NCBI RefSeq assembly: GCF_001866135.1
Contig: NZ_MODW01000003.1
Location: 186,001-250,000 of the forward strand
DNA length: 64,000 bases
Reading direction: 5' to 3'
DNA from: Microbacterium sp. LCT-H2
Lineage (GTDB): Bacteria; Actinomycetota; Actinomycetes; Actinomycetales; Microbacteriaceae
Shown here: positions 15,659 through 24,556 of the stretch, piece by piece
Position numbering within the stretch: the first letter of the stretch is position 1
Layout of the letters: each line of letters starts with the position of its first letter
Program-made: the position numbers and the translations under genes
Notes under the pieces: generated by a model
Told to the model about the DNA's origin: nothing
What the model saw: only the letters and a program-made list of their open reading frames with translations
Databases searched by the model: none

Positions 15659-17104
15659 TCACCGGGGCGCGTGGGACTCCAGGAACTCGTACACGTCGGT
15701 GGTGTCGACGCCGGGGAAGGCTCCCGTAGGCAGAGTCGCCAGCAGCGTGCGCGGCGTCTTCACGTTGGGCCAGGAGTTCTCGCGCCACCGCTCCTCCAGC
15801 TCGGCGGGAGCCCGACGGCAGCACACCTCGACCGAGTGCTTCGAGACGCCGCGGTGCGGGGTGTCCCTGCCCACGAACCACCTCGTGTCGTCGAACCGTA
15901 CCCCCACGCTCACCGAGTGCAGGCCCTCGCTCGACGCCTCGACGCGGGCGGTGCACCAGTAGGTGCCGTTGCCGGTGTCGGTGTACTGGTAGTACGGGTT
16001 GAAGCGGTCATCCTCGTCGAAGACCACCCGGGAGGTCCACCGGCGACAGCACATCTGCCCCTCGATGGCGCCGAGGCGGTCGGTCGGGAAGTTCACGTCG
16101 TCGTTCTCGTACGCCTTGGTGATCGTGCCCGACTCGTGCACCTTGAGGAAATGGACGGGGATGTCGAGGTGCCGCGTGGCGAGGTTCGTGAACCGGTGCG
16201 CCGCCGTCTCGTACGACACGGAGTACGCATCCCGGAGGTCTTCGATGGAGATCGCGCGCCGCTGCTTCGCGTCCTTCAGGGCGGGGACGACGTCGGCCTC
16301 CGGCATCAGCAGGGCGCCGGTGAGGTAGTTCGTCTCGACGCGCTGCCGGAGGAACGCGGCGTAGCTGCGCGGCTCGGCGTGCCCCAGGATGCGACTCGAC
16401 AGCGCCTGCAGCACGGCGGTGCGGGCATCCCCCTTCGCCGGCACGCTGCTCGACAGGTACAGCCGTCCGTTGGCGAGGTCGGCGACGCTGCGGGTGGTCT
16501 GCGGCAGGTCGGCGGCGTAGTGGAGGGTGAAGCCGAGGTACGCCGCGATCTCGGAGGCGGTGCGCTGGGTGAGCGGCCCCCCGGGATGGCCGACGGCAGC
16601 GAGGATCTCGGCCGCCTTCGCCTCGAGGTCGGCGAAGTGGTTGTCCTGGCGCCGCATCAGGTGTCGGAGCTCCACGTTGGCACGTCGCGCCTCCTCGGGC
16701 GTCGCCGCGCGCTCGTCCTTCAGCCGATCGATCTCAGCCTGCAGGGCGAGCAGCGCCTTCAGCGCCTCCGTCGGCACGCTCTTGGCGATGCGGAACGGCG
16801 CGATGCCCAGCGCCTGGAACGTCTGCCCCTTCATCGCTCGCTCCAGAGCGATCTCGATCGCGCTGCGCTCGTCGAGTGGTTCCCCGGAAAGCAGCGCGTC
16901 GATGGTCACCCCGAGCGCGCGGGCGATGGCCTGGAGCTGGGTGAGCTTGGGCTCGCGCTTGCCCGTCTCGATCATCGACAGCTGGCTCGGCGCCCGATCG
17001 ACCGCGGCGGCGAGCTCCTCCAGTGTCAGGCCCCGTGCTGTGCGCAGCTGGCGGATGCGTCGTCCGACGGTGAGGGCGTCGGTCTCTTCCGTGGTGTCGT
17101 CCAT
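15659..17104 (-). CDS. ramB: RamB-like transcriptional regulator of acetate/glyoxylate metabolism
   Basis: 481 residues. The N-terminal XRE helix-turn-helix (about 12-70: IRQLRTARGLTLEELAAAVDRAPSQLSMIETGKREP) is followed by an ImmA/IrrE-like middle domain and the conserved Cys-rich C-terminal region (QMCCRRW, WCTARVEA, EVCCRR) typical of the RamB/short-chain-fatty-acid regulator family. In Corynebacterium, RamB represses aceA and aceB; here it is directly divergent from aceA. The start with GAGAGGAG five bases upstream was chosen over a longer in-frame reading. Confidence 0.87.
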   Translation of the reverse strand: MDDTTEETDALTVGRRIRQLRTARGLTLEELAAAVDRAPSQLSMIETGKREPKLTQLQAIARALGVTIDALLSGEPLDERSAIEIALERAMKGQTFQALGIAPFRIAKSVPTEALKALLALQAEIDRLKDERAATPEEARRANVELRHLMRRQDNHFADLEAKAAEILAAVGHPGGPLTQRTASEIAAYLGFTLHYAADLPQTTRSVADLANGRLYLSSSVPAKGDARTAVLQALSSRILGHAEPRSYAAFLRQRVETNYLTGALLMPEADVVPALKDAKQRRAISIEDLRDAYSVSYETAAHRFTNLATRHLDIPVHFLKVHESGTITKAYENDDVNFPTDRLGAIEGQMCCRRWTSRVVFDEDDRFNPYYQYTDTGNGTYWCTARVEASSEGLHSVSVGVRFDDTRWFVGRDTPHRGVSKHSVEVCCRRAPAELEERWRENSWPNVKTPRTLLATLPTGAFPGVDTTDVYEFLESHAPR

Positions 17105-17244
17105 CTCGGCTCCTCTCAGCCCGCTGTCCGCGTCGGTGCCGGATCGGGAATGCTCCGCGCGAGGCTTTGCCGGGATCCTTCTTGATCCCACCAGCCTGGG
17201 CGAGCGGTGCGTGAGGGCTGAGTCTGTCACGAAAACAGAAATTC

Positions 17245-17254
17245 GCGCAAACTT
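17245..17254 (-). promoter_or_regulatory. Candidate RamB site upstream of aceA
   Basis: On the minus strand the sequence reads AAGTTTGCGC, close to the corynebacterial RamB consensus (A A/G TTTGCAAA). It lies in the 242-bp ramB/aceA gap, about 93 bp before the aceA start. A single, imperfect match. Confidence 0.35.
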
Positions 17255-17346
17255 CTCCTCGATTCAGCGTGGGAGAGCAGGGGAACTTCACACAGAGTGG
17301 AGGCACGCCATCGGCACCGACGCCGATTCCCATCCGAGGAGACACC

Positions 17347-18672
17347 ATGACGAACACCGCAGCGACCCCCACCCCGCGCCCCGCCGGCCTGCGCGCCGGC
17401 GATCAGGTCCAGACGGCCGCGGAGCTCCAGGAGATCTGGGACACCGACCCCCGGTGGGACGGCGTCGAGCGCACCTACTCCGCGGAGGACGTCCTCCGCA
17501 TCCGCGGTTCGGTCCGCGAAGAGGCCACCCTCGCCCACCGCGGGGCGGAGAACCTCTGGAACCTCCTGCACACGGAGGACTACATCCGGGCTCTCGGCGC
17601 CTACACCGGTGGCCAGGCCGTCCAGCAGGTGCGCGCGGGCCTCAAGGCCATCTACCTCTCCGGCTGGCAGGTCGCCGCCGACGGCAACCTCGCCGGTCAG
17701 ACCTACCCCGACCAGTCGCTCTACCCCGCGAACTCGGTGCCGGCGGTCGTGCGCCGCATCAACAACGCCCTGCTTCGGCAGGACCAGCTCGAGTACGCCG
17801 AGGGCGAGGTCACCCAGGACTGGCTCGCGCCCATCGTCGCCGACGCCGAGGCTGGATTCGGCGGGCCGCTCAACGCCTACGAGCTCGCGCAGTCCCTCAT
17901 CCAGTCCGGTGCCGCGGGCATCCACTGGGAGGACCAGCTCGCGAGCGAGAAGAAGTGCGGCCACCTCGGCGGCAAGGTGCTCGTGCCCACCCAGCAGCAC
18001 ATCCGCACGCTCAACGCGGCGCGCCTCGCGGCGGACGTCGCCGGCGTGCCGACCGTCATCATCGCCCGCACCGACGCCCTCGCCGCCGATCTGCTCACGA
18101 GCGACGTCGACGAGCGGGACCGGGAGTTCACCACCGGCGAGCGCACCTCGGAGGGCTTCTACCGGATCCGCCCGGGCATCGAGTCGGTCATCAGCCGCGG
18201 CCTCGCGTTCGCCCCCTACGCCGACCTGCTCTGGGTCGAGACCGGGGAGCCGGACATCGCGCTGGCCCGGGAGTTCGCCGCGGCGATCCACGCACAGTTC
18301 CCCGGTAAGCTCCTGGCCTACAACTGCTCGCCGAGCTTCAACTGGAAGCGCCACCTGTCGGACGCCGAGATCGCGACGTTCCAGCAGGAGCTGGCAGACC
18401 TGGGCTACAAGTTTCAGTTCATCACCCTGGCCGGGTTCCACGCCCTGAACCACTCCATGTTCGACCTCGCCCGCGGTTACGCCGAGCGCGCCATGAGCGC
18501 CTACGTCAAGCTGCAGGAGGCCGAGTTCGCCGCCGAGGCCGACGGCTACACCGCCACCAAGCACCAGCGCGAGGCGGGCACCGGCTACTTCGACGTCATC
18601 TCCACCGCGCTCAACCCCGACAGCGCGACCCTCGCCCTGGCCGGCTCCACCGAGACCGCCCAGTTCCACTGA
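17347..18672 (+). CDS. aceA: Isocitrate lyase
   Basis: 441 residues. The catalytic motif KKCGHLGGK (202-210, Cys204) and the metal-site segment [18 protein letters not shown] are intact, as is [12 protein letters not shown]. It cleaves isocitrate to succinate and glyoxylate, the first step of the glyoxylate shunt. The ATG lies five bases after GAGGAG. Malate synthase follows 131 bp downstream on the same strand and RamB is divergent, so regulation by acetate/fatty acid availability is expected. Confidence 0.96.
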   Translation: MTNTAATPTPRPAGLRAGDQVQTAAELQEIWDTDPRWDGVERTYSAEDVLRIRGSVREEATLAHRGAENLWNLLHTEDYIRALGAYTGGQAVQQVRAGLKAIYLSGWQVAADGNLAGQTYPDQSLYPANSVPAVVRRINNALLRQDQLEYAEGEVTQDWLAPIVADAEAGFGGPLNAYELAQSLIQSGAAGIHWEDQLASEKKCGHLGGKVLVPTQQHIRTLNAARLAADVAGVPTVIIARTDALAADLLTSDVDERDREFTTGERTSEGFYRIRPGIESVISRGLAFAPYADLLWVETGEPDIALAREFAAAIHAQFPGKLLAYNCSPSFNWKRHLSDAEIATFQQELADLGYKFQFITLAGFHALNHSMFDLARGYAERAMSAYVKLQEAEFAAEADGYTATKHQREAGTGYFDVISTALNPDSATLALAGSTETAQFH

Positions 18673-18702
18673 TTCTCCCCTGTATTTCTCCCCCCACTTC
18701 CC

Positions 18703-18782
18703 CCGAGACCCCCGGTTCTCGTCGAGACCCCGCCCCGCACACGCCGCGAGCCCGGGGTCTCGACGACAACCCGGGGGCTCGG
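18703..18782. repeat. Large imperfect palindrome of the CGAGACCCC type, between aceA and aceB
   Basis: An inner perfect 14-bp stem TCGTCGAGACCCCG (18719-18732 with 18753-18766) and an outer imperfect stem (18703-18717 with 18768-18782) make a long cruciform-capable element. It shares the CGAGACCCC core with the palindrome at 23979-24060. It could end or attenuate aceA transcription before aceB. Confidence 0.6.
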
Positions 18783-18803
18783 CATAAGGCAAAGGACACC
18801 ATC

Positions 18804-20438
18804 ATGACCACCGCACCGATTCAGACGACCCGGCAGGGGCCCGCGATCGAGATCACCGGCCCCATGCGCGACCGCTACGACGAGATCCTCACCCCGGAGG
18901 CGATCGCCTTCCTCACCGAGCTCCACCACCGGTTCGCCTCCCGCCGCCATGACCGGCTGGCCGACCGGATGCGTCGCCGCTTCGAGATCGGCAACGGGCA
19001 CGACCCCCAGTTCCGCGAGGACACCGCGCACATCCGCCAGGACTCCACGTGGCGGGTCGCCGGCGCCGGCCCCGGGCTCGAAGACCGCCGCGTCGAGATC
19101 ACCGGACCCACCGACCCGAAGATGACGATCAACGCCCTGAACTCCGGGGCTCGCGTCTGGCTCGCCGACCAGGAGGACGCCACGAGCCCGACCTGGAAGA
19201 ACGTCATCGAGGGGCAGCTCTCCCTCCGCGACGCGATCCGCGGCAAGCTCTCCTTCACCTCCCCCGAGGGCAAGGAGTACCGCGTCACCGCCGAGCGCAC
19301 CCCCACGATCGTGATGCGTCCGCGCGGGTGGCATCTGCCGGAGAAGCACCTCGCCTTCATCGACCGCTCCGGCCGCCGCACCTCGGCGTCCGGCTCCCTG
19401 GTCGACTTCGGCCTCTACTTCCTCCACAACGCGCAGGCGCTGATCGACGGCGGCCGCGGCCCGTACTTCTACATCGCGAAGCTCGAGTCGAGCGAAGAGG
19501 CGAAGCTGTGGGACGACGTGTTCTCGTTCAGCGAGGAGTACATCGGCATCCCGCACGGCACCATCCGCGCGACCGTGCTGATCGAGACGCTCCCGGCCGC
19601 GTTCGAGATGGACGAGATCCTGTACGAGCTGCGCGACCACTGCGCGGGCCTCAACGCCGGGCGCTGGGACTACATCTTCTCCATCATCAAGAACTACCGC
19701 GGCCGCGGCGCCCGCTTCGTGCTCCCCGACCGCAGCGAGGTCACGATGACGGTGCCGTTCATGCGGGCCTACACCGAGCTGCTCGTGCAGACGTGCCACA
19801 AGCGCGGCGCCTTCGCCATCGGCGGCATGAGCGCGTTCATCCCGAACCGCCGCGACCCTGAGGTGACAGCACGCGCGGTCGAGAAGGTGTCGGCCGACAA
19901 GAAGCGCGAGGCCGGAGACGGCTTCGACGGCACCTGGGTCGCCCACCCGGATCTGATCCCGACGGCGCAGGCCGAGTTCGACGCCGTGCTCGGAGACCGC
20001 CCGAACCAGGTCGACCGCCAGCGCGACGACGTGCACGTGGAGGCGCGCGACCTGCTCGACCTGCACATCGGTCGGCCGATCACGGCGCAGGGCGTGCGGG
20101 ACAACGTCTCGGTCGCCATCCGCTACCTGGAGGCCTGGCTGCGCGGGCTCGGCGCCGTGGCGATCGACAACCTCATGGAGGATGCCGCGACCGCGGAGAT
20201 CAGCCGCTCGCAGGTGTGGCAGTGGATCCACCAGGACCGCACCACGCAGGACGGCACGCCCATCACGGTCGAGTACGTCGAAGGGCTGATCGGCGAGGTG
20301 CTGGACGAGGTCGAGCGACGCGAGGGCGACCGCTTCGACGACGCCGCCGAGATCTTCCGCGAGGTCGCCCTCCGCGAGGAGTTCCCGACCTTCCTCACCC
20401 TGGGCGCCTACAGCCGGTTCCTGGTCGACGAGGACTGA
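18804..20438 (+). CDS. aceB: Malate synthase A
   Basis: 544 residues, the length of the A isoform. Conserved segments include ADQEDATSPTWKNVIEGQ, VMRPRGWHLPEKH (catalytic Arg), a DFGLYFLHN block, ETLPAAFEMDEILYELRDH (metal Glu) and GGMSAFIPNRRD with the catalytic loop beyond. It condenses glyoxylate with acetyl-CoA to malate. AAAGGA precedes the ATG. It is co-directional with aceA; the two complete the glyoxylate bypass. Confidence 0.96.
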   Translation: MTTAPIQTTRQGPAIEITGPMRDRYDEILTPEAIAFLTELHHRFASRRHDRLADRMRRRFEIGNGHDPQFREDTAHIRQDSTWRVAGAGPGLEDRRVEITGPTDPKMTINALNSGARVWLADQEDATSPTWKNVIEGQLSLRDAIRGKLSFTSPEGKEYRVTAERTPTIVMRPRGWHLPEKHLAFIDRSGRRTSASGSLVDFGLYFLHNAQALIDGGRGPYFYIAKLESSEEAKLWDDVFSFSEEYIGIPHGTIRATVLIETLPAAFEMDEILYELRDHCAGLNAGRWDYIFSIIKNYRGRGARFVLPDRSEVTMTVPFMRAYTELLVQTCHKRGAFAIGGMSAFIPNRRDPEVTARAVEKVSADKKREAGDGFDGTWVAHPDLIPTAQAEFDAVLGDRPNQVDRQRDDVHVEARDLLDLHIGRPITAQGVRDNVSVAIRYLEAWLRGLGAVAIDNLMEDAATAEISRSQVWQWIHQDRTTQDGTPITVEYVEGLIGEVLDEVERREGDRFDDAAEIFREVALREEFPTFLTLGAYSRFLVDED

Positions 20439-20446
20439 CGACGCCG

Positions 20447-20476
20447 GATGCCGCGGGCCGCCAGGCCCGCGGCATC
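20447..20476 (+). terminator. Hairpin after aceB
   Basis: A perfect 13-bp stem GATGCCGCGGGCC (20447-20459, 20464-20476) with a GCCA loop begins eight bases after the aceB stop. No T-run follows, as is common in high-GC actinobacteria. Confidence 0.7.
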
Positions 20477-20526
20477 CTCACGTCCCACCCGGCCCGCACG
20501 CTCCCTGCCGGGCGTAGCCTGGAGCC

Positions 20527-20958
20527 ATGAGCGCCGTCTGGGACAGCATCGCCGAGGAGTTCCTGCACCTCTATCCGCGGGGGCGGCGGCTGGTCGCGGT
20601 CGCCGGGGCGGACGCCGAGCGTTCGCGCACGGCCGCGGATGGCCTGGCCACCGCTCTCACCGCCGCCGGCCAGACCGTCGAGCGCGCACACACCGCCGAC
20701 GGGGAGGAAGCCGCCCTGCGCACCGACGTCGTGGGGCCGTTCCGCGCCACCGACAGCGATGCCGTGCTCCTCGTGTCCGGACCGGGCGCGATCGTGTCGC
20801 CGAGCGCACGCGGGATGTGGAACTACGTCCTCTGGCAGCTCGCCGGAGACGAGGCCCCGCACACCGCCGCGAACGCCCTGGTCGACGTGACCGATCCGGC
20901 CCATCCCACCCGGCGTTTCGCCGACTACTGCGCCGTCCCCTCCTCGTTCGAGACCTGA
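20527..20958 (+). CDS. Degenerate uridine-kinase-like protein
   Basis: 143 residues. The ends resemble actinobacterial uridine kinase-like proteins: an N-terminal WDSIAEEFLHLYPRGRRLVAVAG, then SPSARGMWNYVLWQL and NALVDVTDPAHPTRRFADYC. The region where the P-loop Lys/Ser should be reads VAGADAERSRTAAD, so Walker A looks lost, and the protein is about 60 residues shorter than the usual enzyme. It probably does not phosphorylate uridine. It follows the aceB terminator and is convergent with the Lrp regulator gene. Confidence 0.55.
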   Translation: MSAVWDSIAEEFLHLYPRGRRLVAVAGADAERSRTAADGLATALTAAGQTVERAHTADGEEAALRTDVVGPFRATDSDAVLLVSGPGAIVSPSARGMWNYVLWQLAGDEAPHTAANALVDVTDPAHPTRRFADYCAVPSSFET

Positions 20959-20974
20959 GTCGCCGCGCGCCGAC

Positions 20975-21484
20975 TCAGTGGAACGACGCGGCGACCGAGT
21001 TGCGGTGGTAGTCGAACACGATGCTCGTGCGGGTCGATGCCACGCTGCTCTGCGCGGACAGGTGCTCGAGCACGAACTCGCGCATCTCCGACGAGTCGGC
21101 GACCGCGATGTGCAGGAGGAAGTCGTCGTCTCCGCCGAGGAAGAACACCTGGATCACCTGCGGCAGCGCGCGCACGCGATCCGCGAACTCGACGATGCTC
21201 TCCCGCCGGGCGGCCGGGCGCAGGCTGACGCCGATGATCGCCTGGAGTCCTGCGCCGAGCTCGCGTTCGTCGACGCTCGCATGGAACCCCGTGATGACCC
21301 CGCGCTCGATCAGCCCGCGCAGGCGTGCGTGCGCGGTCGACGGGGCGACTCCCAGTCGTCCGGCCAGCTCGGCGTTCGTCATCCTCCCGTCGGCGGTGAG
21401 GAGCTGCACGATCCGCGCGTCGATGGGGTCGAGCGCGGGGGCCCGAACGCTGTTCGGCTCGGACGACGCGGCGGCGGTGGTCAT
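20975..21484 (-). CDS. Lrp/AsnC-family regulator (AldR-like)
   Basis: 169 residues from the second ATG (a start three codons earlier at 21493 is possible; neither has a clear RBS). The N-terminal HTH contains LDPIDARIVQLLTADGRMTNAELAGRLGVAPSTAHARLRGL; the C-terminal RAM/AsnC ligand domain follows (QAIIGVSLRP, GGDDDFLLHIAV). Divergent from alanine dehydrogenase, like AldR of mycobacteria, which controls ald in response to alanine. Confidence 0.85.
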   Translation of the reverse strand: MTTAAASSEPNSVRAPALDPIDARIVQLLTADGRMTNAELAGRLGVAPSTAHARLRGLIERGVITGFHASVDERELGAGLQAIIGVSLRPAARRESIVEFADRVRALPQVIQVFFLGGDDDFLLHIAVADSSEMREFVLEHLSAQSSVASTRTSIVFDYHRNSVAASFH

Positions 21485-21500
21485 ACGAAGCATTATTCAG

Positions 21501-21535
21501 GATCGAAGTCTTCACCGAAGAGTCTTCATCGAATC
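21501..21535. promoter_or_regulatory. Repeated CGAAG/CTTC sites in the Lrp regulator / ald gap
   Basis: Near-tandem units of 13-14 bp start at about 21504, 21516 and 21530, with the dyad TCTTC-ACC-GAAGA at 21509-21521 and a further GAAG-AGT-CTTC. Arrays of spaced sites are usual for octameric Lrp/AldR proteins. Probable binding region controlling both divergent genes. Confidence 0.5.
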
Positions 21536-21599
21536 TGTCGATGTCTCGACGTTTCTGCGATCCTTGTCTGCACCCTGCGCCCCGACACCTGGAGGATCG

Positions 21600-22694
21600 A
21601 TGAAGATCGGCGTCCCGACCGAAGTCAAGAACAACGAGAACCGCGTCGCCCTCACCCCGGCCGGCGCCGATCGGCTCGTGCGGGAAGGCCACCGGGTGCT
21701 CGTGCAGTCGGGTGCCGGCGTCGGGTCGAGCATCGATGACGACGCCTACCGCGCGGCCGGGGCGGAGATCGTCGCGACGGCCGCCGACGCGTGGGGCGAG
21801 GCCGATCTGCTCATCAAGGTCAAGGAGCCCGTGGCCGAGGAGTACGGCTTCCTCCGTCCCGACCTCACGCTGTTCACCTACCTTCACCTCGCGGCCGACC
21901 GCCCGCTGACCGAGGCGCTCGTCGCGGCCGGCACGACCGCTGTCGCCTACGAGACCGTGCAGCTGCCGGATCGCACCCTGCCGCTGCTCGTGCCGATGAG
22001 CGAGATCGCCGGCCGCCTCTCCGTCATCATGGGGTCCCACTCACTGCTGCGCTCGCAGGGCGGTCGCGGCATGCTGCTGGGCGGCATCGCCGGCACCCCG
22101 CGGGCGAAGACCGTCGTGATCGGCGGCGGCGTCGCGGGCGAGCACGCCGCTGCGAACGCGCTCGGCCTCGGCTCGAAGGTCACCGTCGTCGACGTGGCAC
22201 TCCCCCGGCTGCGCGAGCTCGAGCACCGCTACGGCGGCGCGCTGGAGACGCGCGCGTCGAGCCGGTACGACATCGCCGAGGAGCTGACGACGGCGGACCT
22301 CGTGATCGGCTCGGTCCTCATCCCCGGCGCCGCGGCACCCAAGCTGGTGACCGACGACATGGTCGCGGCCATGAAGCCGGGGTCCGTGCTCGTCGACATC
22401 GCGATCGACCAGGGCGGGTGCTTCGAGGGCTCCCGTCCCACGACCCACGACGACCCGACTTTCGCCGTGCACGACTCGATCTACTACTGCGTCGCGAACA
22501 TGCCGGGGGCCGTGCCGACGACCGCGACCCGGGCCCTGACGAACGCCACGCTCCCCTACGTCTCCGCGATCGCGGCGAAGGGCTGGGAGCGGGCGGCGTC
22601 CGAGGACGCCGCCCTCGCGAAGGGCCTCAACGTGCAGGGGGGACGCATCACGCTGGACGCCGTCGCTCAGGCGCACGGCCTCACGACCGACTGA
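21600..22694 (+). CDS. ald: Alanine dehydrogenase
   Basis: 364 residues. The N-terminal MKIGVPTEVKNNENRVALTP, catalytic K75 (VKEP) and H96 (TYLHLAAD), the NAD motif VVIGGGVAGEHAA, and DIAIDQGGCFEGSRPTTHDDP are all present. It interconverts L-alanine and pyruvate with NAD. GGAGG precedes the ATG. The divergent Lrp-type gene is the likely regulator. Confidence 0.95.
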   Translation: MKIGVPTEVKNNENRVALTPAGADRLVREGHRVLVQSGAGVGSSIDDDAYRAAGAEIVATAADAWGEADLLIKVKEPVAEEYGFLRPDLTLFTYLHLAADRPLTEALVAAGTTAVAYETVQLPDRTLPLLVPMSEIAGRLSVIMGSHSLLRSQGGRGMLLGGIAGTPRAKTVVIGGGVAGEHAAANALGLGSKVTVVDVALPRLRELEHRYGGALETRASSRYDIAEELTTADLVIGSVLIPGAAAPKLVTDDMVAAMKPGSVLVDIAIDQGGCFEGSRPTTHDDPTFAVHDSIYYCVANMPGAVPTTATRALTNATLPYVSAIAAKGWERAASEDAALAKGLNVQGGRITLDAVAQAHGLTTD

Positions 22695-22775
22695 CCTGTC
22701 GAACCCGAAAGAACCTCGGATCTTGGCGTCATCCCACACCTCACCCGCCGCATCGACCCGAGTACGCTCGTAACC

Positions 22776-23978
22776 GTGACCGAACGCGCTCCACTCTCCC
22801 GCAAGCTGTCCGCCATCGCCGAGTCCGCGACCCTGAAGGTCGACGCCAAGGCCAAGGCCCTCAAGGCCGAGGGCAAGCCCGTCATCTCGTATGCCGCGGG
22901 CGAGCCCGACTTCGCCACGCCGCAGTTCATCGTGGATGCGGCGGCCGAGGCACTGGCCGACCCCGCGAGCTACCGGTACACCCCCGCTCCCGGGCTCCCG
23001 GCGCTGCGTGAGGCGATCGCCGCCAAGACGCTCCGCGACTCCGGACTCGAGGTCTCCCCCGGGCAGATCATCGTCACCAACGGCGGGAAGCAGTCGGTGT
23101 ATCAGGCGTTCCAGGCGGTCGTGAACCCCGGCGACGAGGTGCTGCTCCCGGCCCCGTACTGGACGACCTACCCGGAGGCGATCCGTCTCGCCGACGGCAC
23201 CCCCGTCGAGGTCTTCGCCGGCGCCGACCAGGAGTACAAGGTGACCGTCGAGCAGCTCGAGGCGGCGCGCACCGACCGCACCACCGTGCTCGTGTTCGTG
23301 TCGCCGTCGAACCCCACCGGCTCCGTGTACACCGCCGAGGAGACGAAGGCCATCGGCGAGTGGGCGGTGGAGCACGGCATCTGGATCATCAGTGACGAGA
23401 TCTACCAGAACCTCACCTACGAGGGCGTGAAGGCGACCTCGATCGTGGAGGCCGTGCCGGAGGCCGCGAACCAGACGATCCTCGTCAACGGCGTCGCCAA
23501 GACCTACGCGATGACCGGCTGGCGTGTGGGCTGGATGGTGGGTCCGGCCGACGCCATCAAGATCGCCGGCAACCTGCAGTCGCACCTCACGAGCAACGTG
23601 AACAACGTCGCGCAGAAGGCGGCGATCGCGGCTCTCAACGGCCCGCAGGACGAGGCCGAGAAGATGCGCGAGGCCTTCGACCGCCGCCGTCAGCTCATCG
23701 TGTCGGAGCTGTCGAAGATCGACGGGCTCGTGGTCCCGAACCCGCTCGGCGCGTTCTACGTCTACCCCGACGTGCAGGGTCTGCTCGGTCGCACGTGGGG
23801 CGGCGTCACCCCGACGACGTCGCTGGAGCTCGCCGACCTCATCCTCGACCAGGCCGAGGTCGCCGTCGTCCCCGGTGAGGCCTTCGGTCCGTCGGGCTAC
23901 ATCCGCATGTCGTACGCGCTCGGCGACGACCAGCTCCTCGAGGGCGTGCAGCGCCTCCAGCGTCTGTTCTCTTCCTGA
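22776..23978 (+). CDS. aspC: Pyridoxal-phosphate aminotransferase, aspartate aminotransferase type
   Basis: 400 residues, fold-type I subgroup Ib. AGEPDFATP near 41, [20 protein letters not shown] (176-182), [13 protein letters not shown] (Asp207, Tyr210), the PLP lysine K242 in [16 protein letters not shown], and the substrate Arg in GYIRMSYAL. It most probably transfers the amino group between aspartate and 2-oxoglutarate; related enzymes act on prephenate. GTG start. A strong palindrome follows the stop. Confidence 0.88.
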   Translation: MTERAPLSRKLSAIAESATLKVDAKAKALKAEGKPVISYAAGEPDFATPQFIVDAAAEALADPASYRYTPAPGLPALREAIAAKTLRDSGLEVSPGQIIVTNGGKQSVYQAFQAVVNPGDEVLLPAPYWTTYPEAIRLADGTPVEVFAGADQEYKVTVEQLEAARTDRTTVLVFVSPSNPTGSVYTAEETKAIGEWAVEHGIWIISDEIYQNLTYEGVKATSIVEAVPEAANQTILVNGVAKTYAMTGWRVGWMVGPADAIKIAGNLQSHLTSNVNNVAQKAAIAALNGPQDEAEKMREAFDRRRQLIVSELSKIDGLVVPNPLGAFYVYPDVQGLLGRTWGGVTPTTSLELADLILDQAEVAVVPGEAFGPSGYIRMSYALGDDQLLEGVQRLQRLFSS

Positions 23979-24060
23979 CCCGAGACCCCGCTTTAGCGCC
24001 GAGACCCCCTCGTACCTGCGCAGGTACGAGGGGGTCTCGGCGCGAAGCCGGGGTCTCGGG
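23979..24060. terminator. Very strong bidirectional palindrome between convergent genes
   Basis: A perfect palindrome with 24-bp arms and no loop (23996-24019 with 24020-24043) is nested in perfect 12-bp outer arms CCCGAGACCCCG (23979-23990, 24049-24060). It fills the entire gap between the aminotransferase and the VOC gene. It shares the CGAGACCCC core with the element at 18703-18782. Confidence 0.8.
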
Positions 24061-24462
24061 TCAGTCCTCGGGATGGAAGCCGATCAGCCAGCGGATGCCG
24101 TAGCGGTCGACGAGGGTGCCGTCGACATCTCCCCACGGGCGCTGCTGCAGCGGATCGATCACCCGGCCAGCGGCGGAAAGCTCGTCGTACCAGCGGGTGA
24201 GCGTCCCTGGATCGGCGGTGCCGAGGAGCGAGAGGAACATCCCGCTCATCTGCACCGCGTCGTCATCGGCGCCCGCGTCGGCCCCGGCGAGTTCGACTGG
24301 CCCGCCGAGCTGGCCGTGCGCGACCGCGTCACCCGGACCGTCGTGACGACCGGCGCTCGCGTAGTCCATCAGCTGGAGCTCCCCTCCGAAGACGTCGCGG
24401 TAGTGGCCGAGCGCTTCTGCGGCGTTGCCGGGGAACAGCAGGTACGGGATCAGTCCGCTCAT
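24061..24462 (-). CDS. VOC-superfamily (PhnB/glyoxalase-like) protein
   Basis: 133 residues. SGLIPYLLFPGNAAEALGHYRDVFGGEL at the start and the middle SGMFLSLLGTADPGTLTRWYDELSAAG with a C-terminal WGDVDGTLVDRYGIRWLIGF are typical of PhnB-like 3-demethylubiquinone-type VOC proteins. Such proteins bind a metal or small ligand; activity is unknown. The start at MSGLIP fits the family; a longer in-frame start lacks support. Confidence 0.8.
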   Translation of the reverse strand: MSGLIPYLLFPGNAAEALGHYRDVFGGELQLMDYASAGRHDGPGDAVAHGQLGGPVELAGADAGADDDAVQMSGMFLSLLGTADPGTLTRWYDELSAAGRVIDPLQQRPWGDVDGTLVDRYGIRWLIGFHPED

Positions 24463-24510
24463 CCCGCGAGCGTAGTCGGCGGCGGCTCCGGCGGCCACCC
24501 GACGGGAACG

Positions 24511-24546
24511 ACGAACGGCCGCCGCCCGGAGGCGACGGCCGTTCGT
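24511..24546 (-). terminator. Hairpin after the GntP permease gene
   Basis: An 11-bp perfect stem ACGAACGGCCG (24511-24521, 24536-24546) starts about ten bases past the permease stop. It probably ends the four-carbon acid-sugar operon. Confidence 0.65.
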
Positions 24547-24556
24547 GCGAGCGCGG

